Positions 8,615 through 17,775 of a stretch of DNA of 64,000 nt are shown here, piece by piece. The translations under genes were made by a program, and so were the position numbers. The notes beneath the pieces were generated by a model. It did no database searches, had not been told where the DNA came from, and saw only the letters and a list, made by a program, of their open reading frames with translations. Numbering within the stretch: position 1 is the first letter of the stretch; each line of letters opens with the position of its first letter. Source of the stretch: Burkholderia pyrrocinia (lineage in GTDB: Bacteria > Pseudomonadota > Gammaproteobacteria > Burkholderiales > Burkholderiaceae); the NCBI RefSeq assembly GCF_018417535.1, contig NZ_CP070977.1, positions 124,001 through 188,000 on the forward strand, read 5' to 3'.

Positions 8615-9499
8615 CTACGCGGCCAGCATCGCGTCGAGCAGCCACGCGCCGGCCGGGCCGAGCGGCCGGTTGCGCGACCAGACGGCATCCACCCGCACGC
8701 GGCGCGGCCAGCCGCGTGCGCGCAGTTCGCACAGGCGATCGCGCGCGAAGTGGTCGACCATCCAGCGCGGCAGCTCGGCCCAGCCGAACCCCAGCACGGC
8801 CATCTCCAGCAGCATCAGGTAGCTCGGCGCCAGCCAGTGCTGCGTGCCGACGACGATCCGGTCGTCAGTGCCGCGGCCTTCCGTTTTCACATAGGTGTTG
8901 AGGCGCAGTTCGCGCACGTCGCGCAGCGCCGCGTGCGGCACTTCCGTGTCGCCGTATGCGGCGAGCGCGTGCGTGCGCCCGACGAACAACCCGATCTCCG
9001 ATTCCTCCGCCACCGTCGCCGCGCCGATATCGGCCGGGTAGGCCGCGCGCGCGGCCATCAGCCCGAGCTGCGCGCGGCCCTGCTGGATCAGGTCGAGCAC
9101 GTCCTCGTGTTCGGCGATCTGGCATTCGAGCTCGAGCGCCGGAAAGCGCCGCTCGAGCGCCATCAACGTTTCCTCGTAGCGCTTCGACTGGTACGTATCG
9201 GACACGACGAGCGTCAGCCGCGCTTCTTCACCGCCCGCGAGCCGCGCGGCCGTGCGGTCGATCGCCGCGCCCGCCTCGAGCGCGCGCTGTACCTGCGGCA
9301 GCAGCGCGCGCCCGGCGTCGGTCAGCGTCGGCGTGCGCGTCGAGCGGTCGAACAACTGCACGCCGAGATCGATCTCGAGGTTCGCGATCGCCTCCGACAC
9401 GGTCGACTGGCGTTTGCCGAGCTTGCGTGCGGCGGCCGTGAACGAGCCGAGCAGCGCGGCTTCGGCGAACGCGAGCAGGGCTTCGGGGGCGTGGCGCAT
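8615..9499 (-). CDS. LysR-family transcriptional regulator, 294 aa
   Basis: The N-terminal winged helix-turn-helix (residues about 1-60; FTAAARKLGKRQSTVSEAIA, then an LGVQLFDRS recognition wing) is typical of LysR regulators; the rest is the two-lobed effector-binding domain. It is divergently transcribed from a PACE-family efflux gene with 112 bp between the start codons, and that gap contains a palindrome with T-N11-A geometry. This arrangement matches AceR/AceI-type pairs, in which the LysR protein activates the efflux gene. I infer that it controls the neighbouring pump; the effector could be a biocide or polyamine-like amine as known for the family. Confidence 0.9.
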   Translation of the reverse strand: MRHAPEALLAFAEAALLGSFTAAARKLGKRQSTVSEAIANLEIDLGVQLFDRSTRTPTLTDAGRALLPQVQRALEAGAAIDRTAARLAGGEEARLTLVVSDTYQSKRYEETLMALERRFPALELECQIAEHEDVLDLIQQGRAQLGLMAARAAYPADIGAATVAEESEIGLFVGRTHALAAYGDTEVPHAALRDVRELRLNTYVKTEGRGTDDRIVVGTQHWLAPSYLMLLEMAVLGFGWAELPRWMVDHFARDRLCELRARGWPRRVRVDAVWSRNRPLGPAGAWLLDAMLAA

Positions 9500-9518
9500 G
9501 CGGCGCTCCTGATAGTCT

Positions 9519-9542
9519 TATATCGGTAGAACCGATGATATC
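9519..9542. promoter_or_regulatory. Palindromic LysR operator candidate
   Basis: ATCGGT-AGA-ACCGAT (9522-9536) is a perfect interrupted palindrome, with imperfect extension to TATATCGGT / ACCGATGATAT. It sits between the divergent lysR and PACE genes, closer to lysR, which fits autorepression plus activation in the other direction. Confidence 0.65.
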
Positions 9543-9611
9543 AAACTGGATTCATACGGTAACGCCGATCAAAATGGCCGACATGAATGAAGTAACGAGT
9601 CGGAGGGAACC

Positions 9612-10058
9612 ATGAAACAGATGAACAAAACGGTGACGGAACGGTTGCTGCATGCGTTGACGTTCGAGCTGGTCGCGATCGCGCTGTGCGCGCCGATCGG
9701 CGCGTGGCTGCTGGACATGCCGGTATCGCACGTCGGCGTGCTGACGGTGATGGTGTCGCTGATCGCGATGGCGTGGAACATGACCTTCAACACGCTGTTC
9801 GACCGCTTCGAACGTCGTGCGGGGCTGACGCGCACGCTCGGCATGCGGATCGCGCATGCGCTCATCTTCGAGCTCGGCCTTGTCGCGATGGTGGTGCCGG
9901 TTGCCGCGTGGTGGCTGAACGTGAGCCTTGTCGAGGCGCTGCTGCTCGACCTCGGCATCGTGCTGTTCTTCCTGCCGTACACGTTCTGCTTCAACCTCGC
10001 GTACGACGCGCTGCGCGCTCGCTGGATCGCACGCAGGGTCGCGGTGCAGGCGGGTTGA
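9612..10058 (+). CDS. PACE-family proton-coupled efflux protein, 148 aa
   Basis: Small inner-membrane exporter of the proteobacterial antimicrobial compound efflux family (AceI-like). It consists of two copies of the bacterial transmembrane pair domain, giving four helices. The first copy contains HALTFELVAIALCAPIGAW with its conserved Glu, followed by WNMTFNTLFDRFE; the second contains HALIFELGLVAMVVPVAAW and ends FNLAYD. The Glu in helix 1 is the proton-coupling residue in AceI. The start is ATG at 9612, with a second in-frame ATG three codons later; a GGAGG sits at a good distance from the first. The divergent LysR gene is its likely regulator. The transported compound cannot be told; chlorhexidine or short diamines are known for relatives. 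Confidence 0.9.
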   Translation: MKQMNKTVTERLLHALTFELVAIALCAPIGAWLLDMPVSHVGVLTVMVSLIAMAWNMTFNTLFDRFERRAGLTRTLGMRIAHALIFELGLVAMVVPVAAWWLNVSLVEALLLDLGIVLFFLPYTFCFNLAYDALRARWIARRVAVQAG

Positions 10059-10097
10059 AGCCGGTTGAATGCCGGTTAATGCCGGCTGAATCCGGCG
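10046..10097. repeat. Short degenerate tandem repeat (about 11 bp) after PACE gene
   Basis: Four to five imperfect copies of a GCCGGTTGAAT-like unit (GCGGGTTGAA, GCCGGTTGAAT, GCCGGTTAAT, GCCGGCTGAAT, TCCGGCG) run from the last codons of the efflux gene into the gap. They decay in both length and sequence. Confidence 0.6.
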
Positions 10098-10115
10098 GGG
10101 CGGCGGCCGCCGCCC
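10098..10115. terminator. 18-bp perfect palindrome between convergent genes
   Basis: GGGCGGCG-GC-CGCCGCCC-type palindrome ending 2 bp from the stop codon of the convergent chrA-like gene. As RNA it can form a very stable short hairpin on either strand. It has no T-run. Confidence 0.4.
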
Positions 10116-10116
10116 G

Positions 10117-11325
10117 TCAGCGCGCGGCGGCCCACAGCCACACGCCGCAGGCAACCGCGACCGCGCCGTAGACGGCATAGACGGGCACCCTGAAGCGCGT
10201 GAAGCACAGCGTCGCGAACGCGCCCGTCAGCCAGTAGATCGGGTCGGCCGGCTCGCGATGCAGGATCTTCACGACGGCGACGACGAGAAAGCCCGTCGTC
10301 GCCGCGCGCAGCAGGCGCATCCCGTGCTCGAAACGCGAATGGCGCTTGAGCCGGGACAGGTGATTCTGCGCAAACACGACGAGAAAACCTGACGGAATGA
10401 ACAGCGCGGCCGTTGCGAGCAGCGCGCCGACCCAGCCGTCGGTCAGGTAGCCGAGAAACGGCACGACGTTCAGCAGCGGCCCCGGTGCCACGGGCGACAG
10501 CGCGAACGCCAGCGTGAAGTCATGATCGGAGATACCCGTCGCCGGCGAGACGAACAGCGTCTTGAGCACCGGCAGCGCGGAAAAGCCGCCGCCGAACAGC
10601 GTCATGCCGGCGCCGGCGAGGCGCGGCCACAGCAGTTGCGCCTGGTAATCACCGGGCAGCGGCACCGCGAACAGCGCGACGAGCACGCCGAGCAGCACGA
10701 GCAGGTTGCGGTCGCGTCTCGACAGCGTGAAATCGACCGCGTCGCTTTGCAGCGGCCCCGTCAGCCAACCCGCTGCAAACGCAGCGAAAAGAATCCCGAC
10801 GAAAGCGATCGGACTATGCGCGAAAGAAAGCAGAATCGTCGACAGCGCGGCGATCGCCTGTTCGAGCCGCGTGCGCGCGAGCGAGCGCAACTGCTTGACC
10901 CACGTGACGCCGATCAGCGCGGCGAGCACCATCCCGAAGTGATTGATCAGCACCGGCGCGGCAAGCGAGCGCACGAACGGCGTGCGATAGAAGATCGCGA
11001 ACAGCGTCATCAGGATGGAGAACGGCAGCACGCTCGCGATGCCGGCGACCCATGCGCCGGCACGGCCGTGCAGCGTCTGGCCGACTTGCACCGCGACATT
11101 GCACCCGACGGGGCCCGGCACGAGCCAGGCAAGCGCGACGAGATCGCCGAATACGTGCGGTTCGATGCGCTGCAGCCGTTCGACGTAGTGGCGTTCGAGC
11201 TGCGCCATCATCGAAAGCCCGCCCCACGAGATCGCCGAAATGCCGGCGACGACCTTGAACAAGGCCCATAGGGATGCCTGTGCCTCTTCGACACGAGCGG
11301 ACGCTTCGACTTCGACGGTTGTCAT
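10117..11325 (-). CDS. chrA: ChrA-type chromate transporter, 402 aa
   Basis: Polytopic membrane protein of the CHR superfamily, long-chain type with two homologous halves. The first half shows the diagnostic segment ALAWLVPGPVGCNVAVQVG followed by GAWVAG; the second repeats it as FALSPVAPGPLLNVVPFLG. ChrA exports chromate, probably in exchange for or driven by proton motive force. About ten hydrophobic stretches are visible and the length is normal for long-chain ChrA. I start at the ATG giving MTTVEVEASARVEE, since the 20 residues upstream in the same frame are unlike the family. There is no chrB regulator nearby. Some CHR proteins have no chromate phenotype, so the substrate is inferred. 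Confidence 0.88.
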   Translation of the reverse strand: MTTVEVEASARVEEAQASLWALFKVVAGISAISWGGLSMMAQLERHYVERLQRIEPHVFGDLVALAWLVPGPVGCNVAVQVGQTLHGRAGAWVAGIASVLPFSILMTLFAIFYRTPFVRSLAAPVLINHFGMVLAALIGVTWVKQLRSLARTRLEQAIAALSTILLSFAHSPIAFVGILFAAFAAGWLTGPLQSDAVDFTLSRRDRNLLVLLGVLVALFAVPLPGDYQAQLLWPRLAGAGMTLFGGGFSALPVLKTLFVSPATGISDHDFTLAFALSPVAPGPLLNVVPFLGYLTDGWVGALLATAALFIPSGFLVVFAQNHLSRLKRHSRFEHGMRLLRAATTGFLVVAVVKILHREPADPIYWLTGAFATLCFTRFRVPVYAVYGAVAVACGVWLWAAAR

Positions 11326-11528
11326 GATTGTAGTGTTGGCGCAGGGCCAGATCTCGCACGTGTAGACGTACAGGCGGCCCGCCAATACGTTGGCCCTCCC
11401 AATTGTCCGCCTCGCACCGTGACGCTGCCATGCGCGAAAACGCTAGTTAATGAACCAAACAATCGGATCGGAAAACGAAATAATTGCGGCGGCGCGCAAC
11501 GCATGTCACGACCGTAGACGCGGTGCGC

Positions 11529-13868
11529 TCAGGCGCCGCTGCTGCCCGTCGCGCGGTGCGCGATGACGTTCGGATGATCGCCGCGCACGCCGAAGCGCGC
11601 GATCAGCGCGGGAATCGCGTCGGCCGGCACCGGGCGCGAGAACAGGTAGCCCTGCGCCTCGATCTCGCCGAGCGCGGACAGCCACGTGATCTGCTCTTCC
11701 GTTTCCGTGCCTTCGACGACGACGGTCAGGCCGAGCGAGCGCGCGAGATGCACGATCGACGACACCATCACGCACACGCTGCGATCGTTCGGGATCGCCT
11801 GCACGAACGAGCGGTCGACCTTCAGCGTGTCGACGGAGAAGCGGTGCAGGTACGACAGCGACGAATAGCCGGTACCGAAATCGTCGAGGGCGATCCGGAT
11901 GCCGAGCTTCTTCAGCGCGACGATCTTCTCGGACACGAGTTCCGGATATTCCATCATCGCGGTTTCGGTGATCTCGAGCTCGAGCCGGTTCGCGTCGATG
12001 CCGGTGTCCTGCAGCGTGCGCGAGATCGTCTCGATCAGGTCGCCGCGCCAGAACTGCACGGGAGAGATGTTGACCGCGAGCGTCAGCGTGTCGTGGCCCT
12101 CGTCGCGCCAGCGCGCGATCTGCTCGCATGCGGTGCGGATCACGAAGTCGCCGATCGGCACGATCAGGCCCGTCGATTCGGCGATCGAAATGAATTCGTT
12201 CGCGGAGATGATCCCGTGCTCGGGGTGATCCCAGCGCGCAAGCGCCTCGAAGCCGGTGATGGTGCGGTGCGTGAGGTCGATCTTCGGCTGGTACGCGAGG
12301 AACAACTGCCCCTCGGCAAGCGCGACGCGCAATTGCTGTTCCCAGCGCATCAGGTGGTCGGCACGGTGCGACAGGTGCGGCGCATAGAACTGGTAGCAGT
12401 TCTTGCCGGCGTCCTTCGCGCTGTACATCGCGAGGTCGGCCTTCTTCAGCAGGTCGATCTCGCTTTCGTTCGCGACGGTGTGCAGCGCGATGCCGATGCT
12501 CGCATGCAGCACGAACGAACTGCCGCGCACGTCGAACGGTTCGCCGAACATCCGGATGATCGCTTCCGCGAGCCGCACCGCGCGCCGCTCGACGTCGTCG
12601 CCTTTCATCACGACGACGAACTCGTCGCCGCCGATGCGCGCGAGCGAGCCTTCGTCGCCGACCGCTTCGGACAGGCGCGACGCGGTCATCTGCAGCACGA
12701 TGTCGCCGGCGTTGTGGCCGAGCGTGTCGTTGACGGTCTTGAAGTTGTCGAGATCGATGAACAGCAGGCCAAGCCGCGACAGGCTCGCCGGCATCGCCAC
12801 GTCATTGCGCAGCCCGCGCAGCGTCGCATAGCGGTTCGCGAGACCGGTGAGCAGGTCGAATTCCGCGAGCTGCGTCATCTCGCGCTCGCGACCGAGCAGC
12901 TTGCCGATCAGGCCCGTCGCGACGCCGAAGAACGCGAGCATCGCGAGCGTGATGAAGCTCGTCATCAACAGGTAGACGTTGCGCGTGTGGTAGTAGTCCG
13001 CGAATTCCTCGGATTGCGACAGCCCGACCATCACCGCGAGCGGATAGCCGTCGAGGTGGCGGTACGACACGATGCGCGTCACGCCGTCGATCGGGTCGAT
13101 GATCGTGCCCGTCACGCGCTCGGCGATCGGGTAGACGCCCGATGCCGAAAACGCGCCCGGCGCGTTGCTGAGCGAACCCGTGCGCCGTGCGAGCACCGCG
13201 CCCGTGTCGGACACGACCGCGATCACGCCTTCCTTGCCGATCGCCGCGTTGTTGTAGAAGTCGTTCGTGAAGTAGCTCGGGTCTTCCGACACGACGACGA
13301 TGCCCGCGAAGCTGCCGTTCGGGTTGTTCAGGCGCCGCGTCATCTGCAGCGTCCAGTGGCTCGACACGCGGCCGAGCACGGGCTTGCTGATATAGAGGCG
13401 GTCGTCGTTGTGCGCGAGGTGGACCTTGAAGTGCTCGCGATCGGACAGGTTGATCGGCTGCGGATGAAGCTCGGCCGTGTTCGCGAACAGGATGCCCTTC
13501 GCGTTGACGAGCGATACCTGGATCAGCGTATCGCTCGGCACGACGCCTTTCTCGACGGCGCTCGCGAGATTGAAGCGCCCGGGCGACTTCTCGAACTCGA
13601 ACTTGACGAAGCGGGTGATCTGGTCGACCTGGTGGATCGCCTTGACCGTATGCTGCTCGAGCGCGGAGGACAGGATCGCCGCGGACGCCGCCGCTTCCTT
13701 GTATGCGCTGTCTTTCTCGACCGACAGCCGCGCGACGATCACGGCCCACAGCAGCGCAAGCGCCAGCATCCCGAGCAGCGGGATGGCGAACAGCGCACGC
13801 CGGCGCGATTTGCGCGGCGCGCGTAGCGGCCGGGTCGGCGGCGTAGGGTTGGACCGGGCGGAGCTCAT
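11529..13868 (-). CDS. Membrane-anchored GGDEF-EAL cyclic-di-GMP protein, 779 aa
   Basis: Domain order: basic N-terminus, one membrane helix (ALFAIPLLGMLALALLWAV), a roughly 260-residue periplasmic sensor resembling a double-Cache domain, a second helix (VYLLMTSFITLAMLAFFGV), then GGDEF and EAL. The diguanylate cyclase motif is intact (IGGDEF at residues 412-417), and the EAL domain keeps EALARW (Glu541), NISPVQFW, ELEITETAMM and the DDFGTGYSSLSYL loop, so both activities may be functional. It would make or break c-di-GMP in response to an extracellular ligand. Three in-frame starts exist (TTG at 13964, ATG at 13901, ATG at 13868); none has a strong ribosome-binding site, and I chose the one closest to the first helix. 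No neighbour hints at the ligand. Confidence 0.92.
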   Translation of the reverse strand: MSSARSNPTPPTRPLRAPRKSRRRALFAIPLLGMLALALLWAVIVARLSVEKDSAYKEAAASAAILSSALEQHTVKAIHQVDQITRFVKFEFEKSPGRFNLASAVEKGVVPSDTLIQVSLVNAKGILFANTAELHPQPINLSDREHFKVHLAHNDDRLYISKPVLGRVSSHWTLQMTRRLNNPNGSFAGIVVVSEDPSYFTNDFYNNAAIGKEGVIAVVSDTGAVLARRTGSLSNAPGAFSASGVYPIAERVTGTIIDPIDGVTRIVSYRHLDGYPLAVMVGLSQSEEFADYYHTRNVYLLMTSFITLAMLAFFGVATGLIGKLLGREREMTQLAEFDLLTGLANRYATLRGLRNDVAMPASLSRLGLLFIDLDNFKTVNDTLGHNAGDIVLQMTASRLSEAVGDEGSLARIGGDEFVVVMKGDDVERRAVRLAEAIIRMFGEPFDVRGSSFVLHASIGIALHTVANESEIDLLKKADLAMYSAKDAGKNCYQFYAPHLSHRADHLMRWEQQLRVALAEGQLFLAYQPKIDLTHRTITGFEALARWDHPEHGIISANEFISIAESTGLIVPIGDFVIRTACEQIARWRDEGHDTLTLAVNISPVQFWRGDLIETISRTLQDTGIDANRLELEITETAMMEYPELVSEKIVALKKLGIRIALDDFGTGYSSLSYLHRFSVDTLKVDRSFVQAIPNDRSVCVMVSSIVHLARSLGLTVVVEGTETEEQITWLSALGEIEAQGYLFSRPVPADAIPALIARFGVRGDHPNVIAHRATGSSGA

Positions 13869-14087
13869 CGAAGAGGGTGGCGTCCTGCTCGCGTGCACCA
13901 TCCGTCTGGATGGCCTGCTAGGGTTAGGGTCGCCCCGGCGTCTGTTCGTTCGCGGGATGCGCAACCATGGACAGACCTCGGAAACAACGGATTAGGCCCG
14001 ATATTACTGGCTGGAACGTTTTTGCGATAGTTGGGCGAACCGTAGGGGGGCGCCGGACGGGCCGGCGCCATCGCACATCGCGAAATG

Positions 14088-14969
14088 TCAGACAGGGGAC
14101 CGGAACGTGCCGTCGACGACCGTGACGGCGTGGCCGCCGATCCACGTCGTGCCGTCTTCGTCGTAGCTGACGAAGATGCGGCCGTCGCGGCCGATCGCCG
14201 TACCCTGGCGGGCCGTGTACGACCTGCCGGGGCGGCGCTCCTGCCGCGTCAGCAGCCCGGCCAGCGCCGCGTTCGCGCTGCCGGTGACGGGATCTTCGCC
14301 GACGCCGAAGTTGCCGCCCGTCATCAGGCAGCGGATTTCGAACGTCGCGGGGCCGCCTTCGGCGTGCGGCGCGTAGACCGCGAGGCCGTCCGTGCCGTAG
14401 CGGTGCGTGATCGCCTCCAGCGCGGCCGGATCGGGCGACAGGCCGATGCAGGCGTCGGCCGACGTCAGCCGCACGACGAGCCACGGCGCGCCGTTGTCGA
14501 CCGCGCACGGCTCGGCATCCGTATCGATCGCATCGCTGCGCAGCGCGGCAGCCAGCGCCGCGTAGTCGGAACGGTCGAGCGGCGTGACGCGTGCCGGCGG
14601 CGCGGCGAACGCCCAGCCGTCGGCCTGCTCGCGCAGCGCAACCCGGCCGACCCCGCATTGCTGGATCAGCCGGCCCGGCGTACGCGGCCGCGCGCCGCTT
14701 TCGAGGAACGCGTGCGCGGTGCCGAGCGTCGGGTGGCCGGCGAACGGCAGTTCGCCGGCCGGCGTGAAGATCCGCACGCGGTAGTCGGCTTCCGGGTCGG
14801 TCGGCGTGCAGACGAATGTCGTTTCCGACAGGTTCGTCCAGCGGGCGATCGCGAGCATGGCGTCGTCGCCGAGCGAATCGGCGTCGAACACCACGGCGAG
14901 CGGGTTGCCCTTGAACGGCACCGACGTGAATACGTCGACCTGCTTGAAGCGGACGAGACGACCTGGCAT
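14088..14969 (-). CDS. PhzF-family isomerase-like protein, 293 aa
   Basis: Cytoplasmic protein of the PhzF/DapF-like epimerase fold (two pseudo-symmetric beta-barrels). Characteristic segments are VDVFTSVPFKGNPLAVV at the start, NLSETTFV with the catalytic-type Glu, IFTPAGELPFAGHPTLGTAH, and in the second half MTGGNFGVGEDPVTGSAN. PhzF itself isomerises a phenazine precursor, but most homologues (YddE-like) have unknown substrates, and no phenazine genes are present here. It is the last gene of a leftward run, starting 13 bp after the RidA gene, so it likely acts in the same pathway. The family is certain; the reaction is not. Confidence 0.9.
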   Translation of the reverse strand: MPGRLVRFKQVDVFTSVPFKGNPLAVVFDADSLGDDAMLAIARWTNLSETTFVCTPTDPEADYRVRIFTPAGELPFAGHPTLGTAHAFLESGARPRTPGRLIQQCGVGRVALREQADGWAFAAPPARVTPLDRSDYAALAAALRSDAIDTDAEPCAVDNGAPWLVVRLTSADACIGLSPDPAALEAITHRYGTDGLAVYAPHAEGGPATFEIRCLMTGGNFGVGEDPVTGSANAALAGLLTRQERRPGRSYTARQGTAIGRDGRIFVSYDEDGTTWIGGHAVTVVDGTFRSPV

Positions 14970-14982
14970 CGCGATCCGCCTG

Positions 14983-15441
14983 TTACGCGACTTCGGCGAT
15001 CAGTTCGATCTCGACGCACGCGCCGAGCGGGATCTGCGCGACGCCGAAGGCCGAGCGTGCATGCTTGCCCGCATCGCCGAATACTTCGGCGATCAGCTCC
15101 GACGCGCCGTTCGTCACGATGTGCTGTTCGGTGAAGTCGAGCGTCGAGTTGACGAGGCTCATCAGCTTGACGATGCGCGTGACCTTGTTCAGGTCGCCGG
15201 TGTGCGCGTGCAGCGTCGCGAGCAGGTCGATCGCGATCGAGCGTGCGGCCGCCTTGCCGTCTTCCGTCTGCAGATCCGCGCCGAGCTTGCCGGCCCAGAC
15301 CTTGCCGTCCTTCTTCGCGATGTGGCCCGACAGGTAGACCGTGTTGCCGCTTTGCGCGCTCATCACGTAGGCGGCGGCCGGTGCGCCGGCGGTCGGGAGC
15401 TCGATGCCGAGCGACTTCAGTTTGTCGTAGACGTTAGCCAT
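14983..15441 (-). CDS. RidA/YjgF-family protein, 152 aa
   Basis: Trimeric RidA proteins hydrolyse reactive enamine/imine intermediates released by PLP enzymes, or act as specific deaminases. Visible marks are the N-terminal LGIELPTAG, VYLSGHI and the C-terminal GVAQIPLGACVEIELIAEV; the segment ahead of it (FGDAGKHARSAFG) has the RSA pattern with the conserved Arg of the active site. The 152-residue length is longer than classic RidA (about 128), because of an insert typical of the subgroup with a GKVWAGKLG segment. It lies 45 bp after an aminotransferase and 13 bp before phzF in one direction, which supports a role in cleaning up or processing that enzyme's product. Confidence 0.92.
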   Translation of the reverse strand: MANVYDKLKSLGIELPTAGAPAAAYVMSAQSGNTVYLSGHIAKKDGKVWAGKLGADLQTEDGKAAARSIAIDLLATLHAHTGDLNKVTRIVKLMSLVNSTLDFTEQHIVTNGASELIAEVFGDAGKHARSAFGVAQIPLGACVEIELIAEVA

Positions 15442-15486
15442 GCGTTCGAATCCTCGTAGAGAGTCGTGACAGGAAAAGGGGGGCGA

Positions 15487-16668
15487 TCAGAGGCGCTCGC
15501 GCAGCAGCTTGCCGAGGCGAGCCACGCCTTCCTCGATCTTCTCGGGCGGCACCGTGACGAACGACAGGCGCAGCGTATTCTGCTGCGCGTTGTCCGCGAA
15601 GAACGGCGCGCCCGGCACGAAGGCGACGTGGTTGTCGACGGCCGCGGCGAGCAGCTTCATGCTGTCGATCTGCGCGGGCAGGTTCACCCAGATGAACATC
15701 CCGCCTTCCGGTCGGTTCCACGTGACGCCTTCCGGCATGTGGCGCGCGAGCGCGCCGAGCATCGCGTCGCATTGCGCGCTGTACAGCTCGCGGATCGTCG
15801 GGATGTGCTCGTCGAGGAAGCCGTCCTTGATCACTTCGTGCGCGATGCGCTGCGTGAGCGTCGGCGTGTGCAGGTCGGTGGCCTGCTTGGCCTGCACGAG
15901 CTTGAAGTGGAGTTCCTCGGGGGCAATGATGTAGCCGATCCGCAGGCCCGGTGCGAGCACCTTCGAGAACGTGCCGAGGTGCACGACGTGGTCGGGCGCC
16001 ATCGACAGCATCGTCGGCAGCGGCTCGCCGCGGTAGTTCAGCGCGCCGTACGGATCGTCTTCCAGCACCGGGAACGGGCTCGACTGCGCGAACGCGGCGA
16101 GCGCGCGGCGGCGCTCGACGGGCAGGCGGCGGCCGGTCGGGTTCTGGAAGTTCGGCTGCGCGTACAGGAGGCGCGCGCCTTGCGTGAGTTCGGGCGTGAG
16201 GCCTGCCGGCAGCAGGCCCTGCTCGTCGGTCGGCACCTGCACGTAGCGCGGCTCGTACAGCGAGAACGACTGCAGCGCGCCGAGGTAGGTCGGCGTTTCG
16301 ACGAGGATCGGGCTGCCCGGATCGATAAGCGCCTTGCCGAGCAGGTCGAGCGCCTGCTGCGAGCCGGTCGTGATCAGCACCTGCGACACGCGCACGCTGT
16401 AACGCTCGGCGATCCACTCGCGCAGCGGCAGGTAGCCTTCGGTCGCGCTGTACTGGAGCGCGGCAGCCGGCGCGTCGCGCAGCACGCGGTCGGCGGCGGC
16501 GCGCATGCGCTCGGCCGGGAACGTCGCGGGGGCGGGCAGGCCGCCGGCGAACGAGATGACCTCGGGGCGTTCCGTGACCTTCAGGATCTCGCGGATCGCA
16601 GAGCTCGTGAGCTTGCGGGCGCGTTCGGAAAGCTGCCAGTGCGGCGGATGCAGGTCGCTCGGATTCAT
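15487..16668 (-). CDS. PLP-dependent aminotransferase (class I/II), 393 aa
   Basis: Fold-type I aminotransferase of the MocR-related group lacking a DNA-binding domain (similar to 2-aminoadipate or aromatic/branched-chain aminotransferases such as LysN). The PLP lysine is Lys236 in HLGTFSKVLAPGLRIGY; the cofactor-binding Asp/Tyr are in VLEDDPYGALNY, and NPTGR is the substrate-carboxylate loop. The C-terminus has the PEGGMFIWVNLP segment with the conserved Arg nearby (TLRLSF). It is in a leftward run with RidA, PhzF and an EamA transporter, and a MocR regulator is divergent, so its amino-acid substrate is probably also the inducer. The substrate cannot be read from sequence. Confidence 0.93.
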   Translation of the reverse strand: MNPSDLHPPHWQLSERARKLTSSAIREILKVTERPEVISFAGGLPAPATFPAERMRAAADRVLRDAPAAALQYSATEGYLPLREWIAERYSVRVSQVLITTGSQQALDLLGKALIDPGSPILVETPTYLGALQSFSLYEPRYVQVPTDEQGLLPAGLTPELTQGARLLYAQPNFQNPTGRRLPVERRRALAAFAQSSPFPVLEDDPYGALNYRGEPLPTMLSMAPDHVVHLGTFSKVLAPGLRIGYIIAPEELHFKLVQAKQATDLHTPTLTQRIAHEVIKDGFLDEHIPTIRELYSAQCDAMLGALARHMPEGVTWNRPEGGMFIWVNLPAQIDSMKLLAAAVDNHVAFVPGAPFFADNAQQNTLRLSFVTVPPEKIEEGVARLGKLLRERL

Positions 16669-16820
16669 AGTCTCCTCGTTCGGATATCGTGGTCAGTCAA
16701 GAAAGGTCGTTCGGGCGGATCGCTTCGACGCTGCCGGGTGGGCATGCGCGAGCGCGGTCGAGCCTTCGCGGCCGGGTGGGCAAAACCGATCAGGCAAAAC
16801 GATCATTATGGCGCACCTGT

Positions 16821-17729
16821 TCAGCCGGCGCGAGCCGGTTGCGCGGCGGTGGCGACCGCCGAGCGGCGCCCGAGCACCACGGTGGCGATCACGGCGGCCG
16901 CGAACAGCCACGTCGACGGCGTGACCGTCTCGCCGAACAGCAGCGCGGAAAATGCAATCGTGAAGAAAATCTGCAGCAGTTGCACCTGGCCGACGCGCGC
17001 GATGCCGCCCATCGCGAGCCCTGCATACCATGCGAAAAAGCCGATGAATTGCGAAAAGAGGGTCACGTAGCCGAATGCGAGCCACGTGCGCAGCGCGAGC
17101 GGGCCCGGATGCGCGGCATGCTGCATCCACGCGAGCCAGCCGACCGGCAGCACGAGGAACGGCGCGGACACGACGAGCGCCCAGCAGATCACCTGCCAGC
17201 CGCCGATCTGGCGCGCGAGGCGCGCGCCTTCCGCATAACCGAGCGCGCCGATGCCGACCGCGACGAGCATCAGCGCGTCGCCGGCCTGCACGGTGCCGCC
17301 GCCGTCGCGCAGCGCGAACGCGATCACGAGCGCGCTGCCGGCCAGCGCGCTGGCCCAGAACGCCTTCGATGGCCGCTCGTGCGACAGCCATGCCGCGTAC
17401 AGCGCGACGAACAGCGGCTGCAGCCCGTTGACGACCGCGCCGTGGGACGCCGGCACGGATTTCATCGCCCATGCGGAAAACACCGGATACGCGATGATCA
17501 CGCCGGCCGACGTGATCGCGAGGCTTTTCAGTTGCGCGCGGGTCGGCAGCGGCTCGCGGCGCCACCACAGCAGCAGGCCGGCCGGCACGGCGGCGGCGAG
17601 CGCGCGGCCGAGCCCGTTGAGCAGCGGATTGAGTTCGGACACGACGATACGCGTCATCGGCAGCGTCAGGCTGAAGATCATCACACCGATCAGGCCGAGC
17701 AGCATGCCCCGGGTTTCGCGCGAATTCAT
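16821..17729 (-). CDS. EamA/DMT-family transporter, 302 aa
   Basis: Inner-membrane protein with ten predicted helices arranged as two EamA repeats: the first from MLLGLIGVMIFSLTLPMTRI, the second from GDALMLVAVGIGALGYAEG to WLFAAAVIATVVLG. EamA proteins usually export amino acids or related metabolites (YdcZ/RhtA-like). I start at MNSRETRGM because it precedes the first helix directly; upstream residues in the same open frame belong to the end of the VOC gene region. It lies between the VOC gene (46 bp upstream) and the aminotransferase (152 bp downstream), which suggests that it moves the substrate or product of that pathway. Confidence 0.88.
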   Translation of the reverse strand: MNSRETRGMLLGLIGVMIFSLTLPMTRIVVSELNPLLNGLGRALAAAVPAGLLLWWRREPLPTRAQLKSLAITSAGVIIAYPVFSAWAMKSVPASHGAVVNGLQPLFVALYAAWLSHERPSKAFWASALAGSALVIAFALRDGGGTVQAGDALMLVAVGIGALGYAEGARLARQIGGWQVICWALVVSAPFLVLPVGWLAWMQHAAHPGPLALRTWLAFGYVTLFSQFIGFFAWYAGLAMGGIARVGQVQLLQIFFTIAFSALLFGETVTPSTWLFAAAVIATVVLGRRSAVATAAQPARAG

Positions 17730-17775
17730 GTCGTGGGTGTCTCCGTATTGCAGGGTGGTTGTAATCGACGGGTGT

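Noticed and set aside
14088..14969. Phenazine biosynthesis locus
   Set aside because: Only a PhzF-family gene is present; phzA, B, C, D, E and G are missing and the family is broad.
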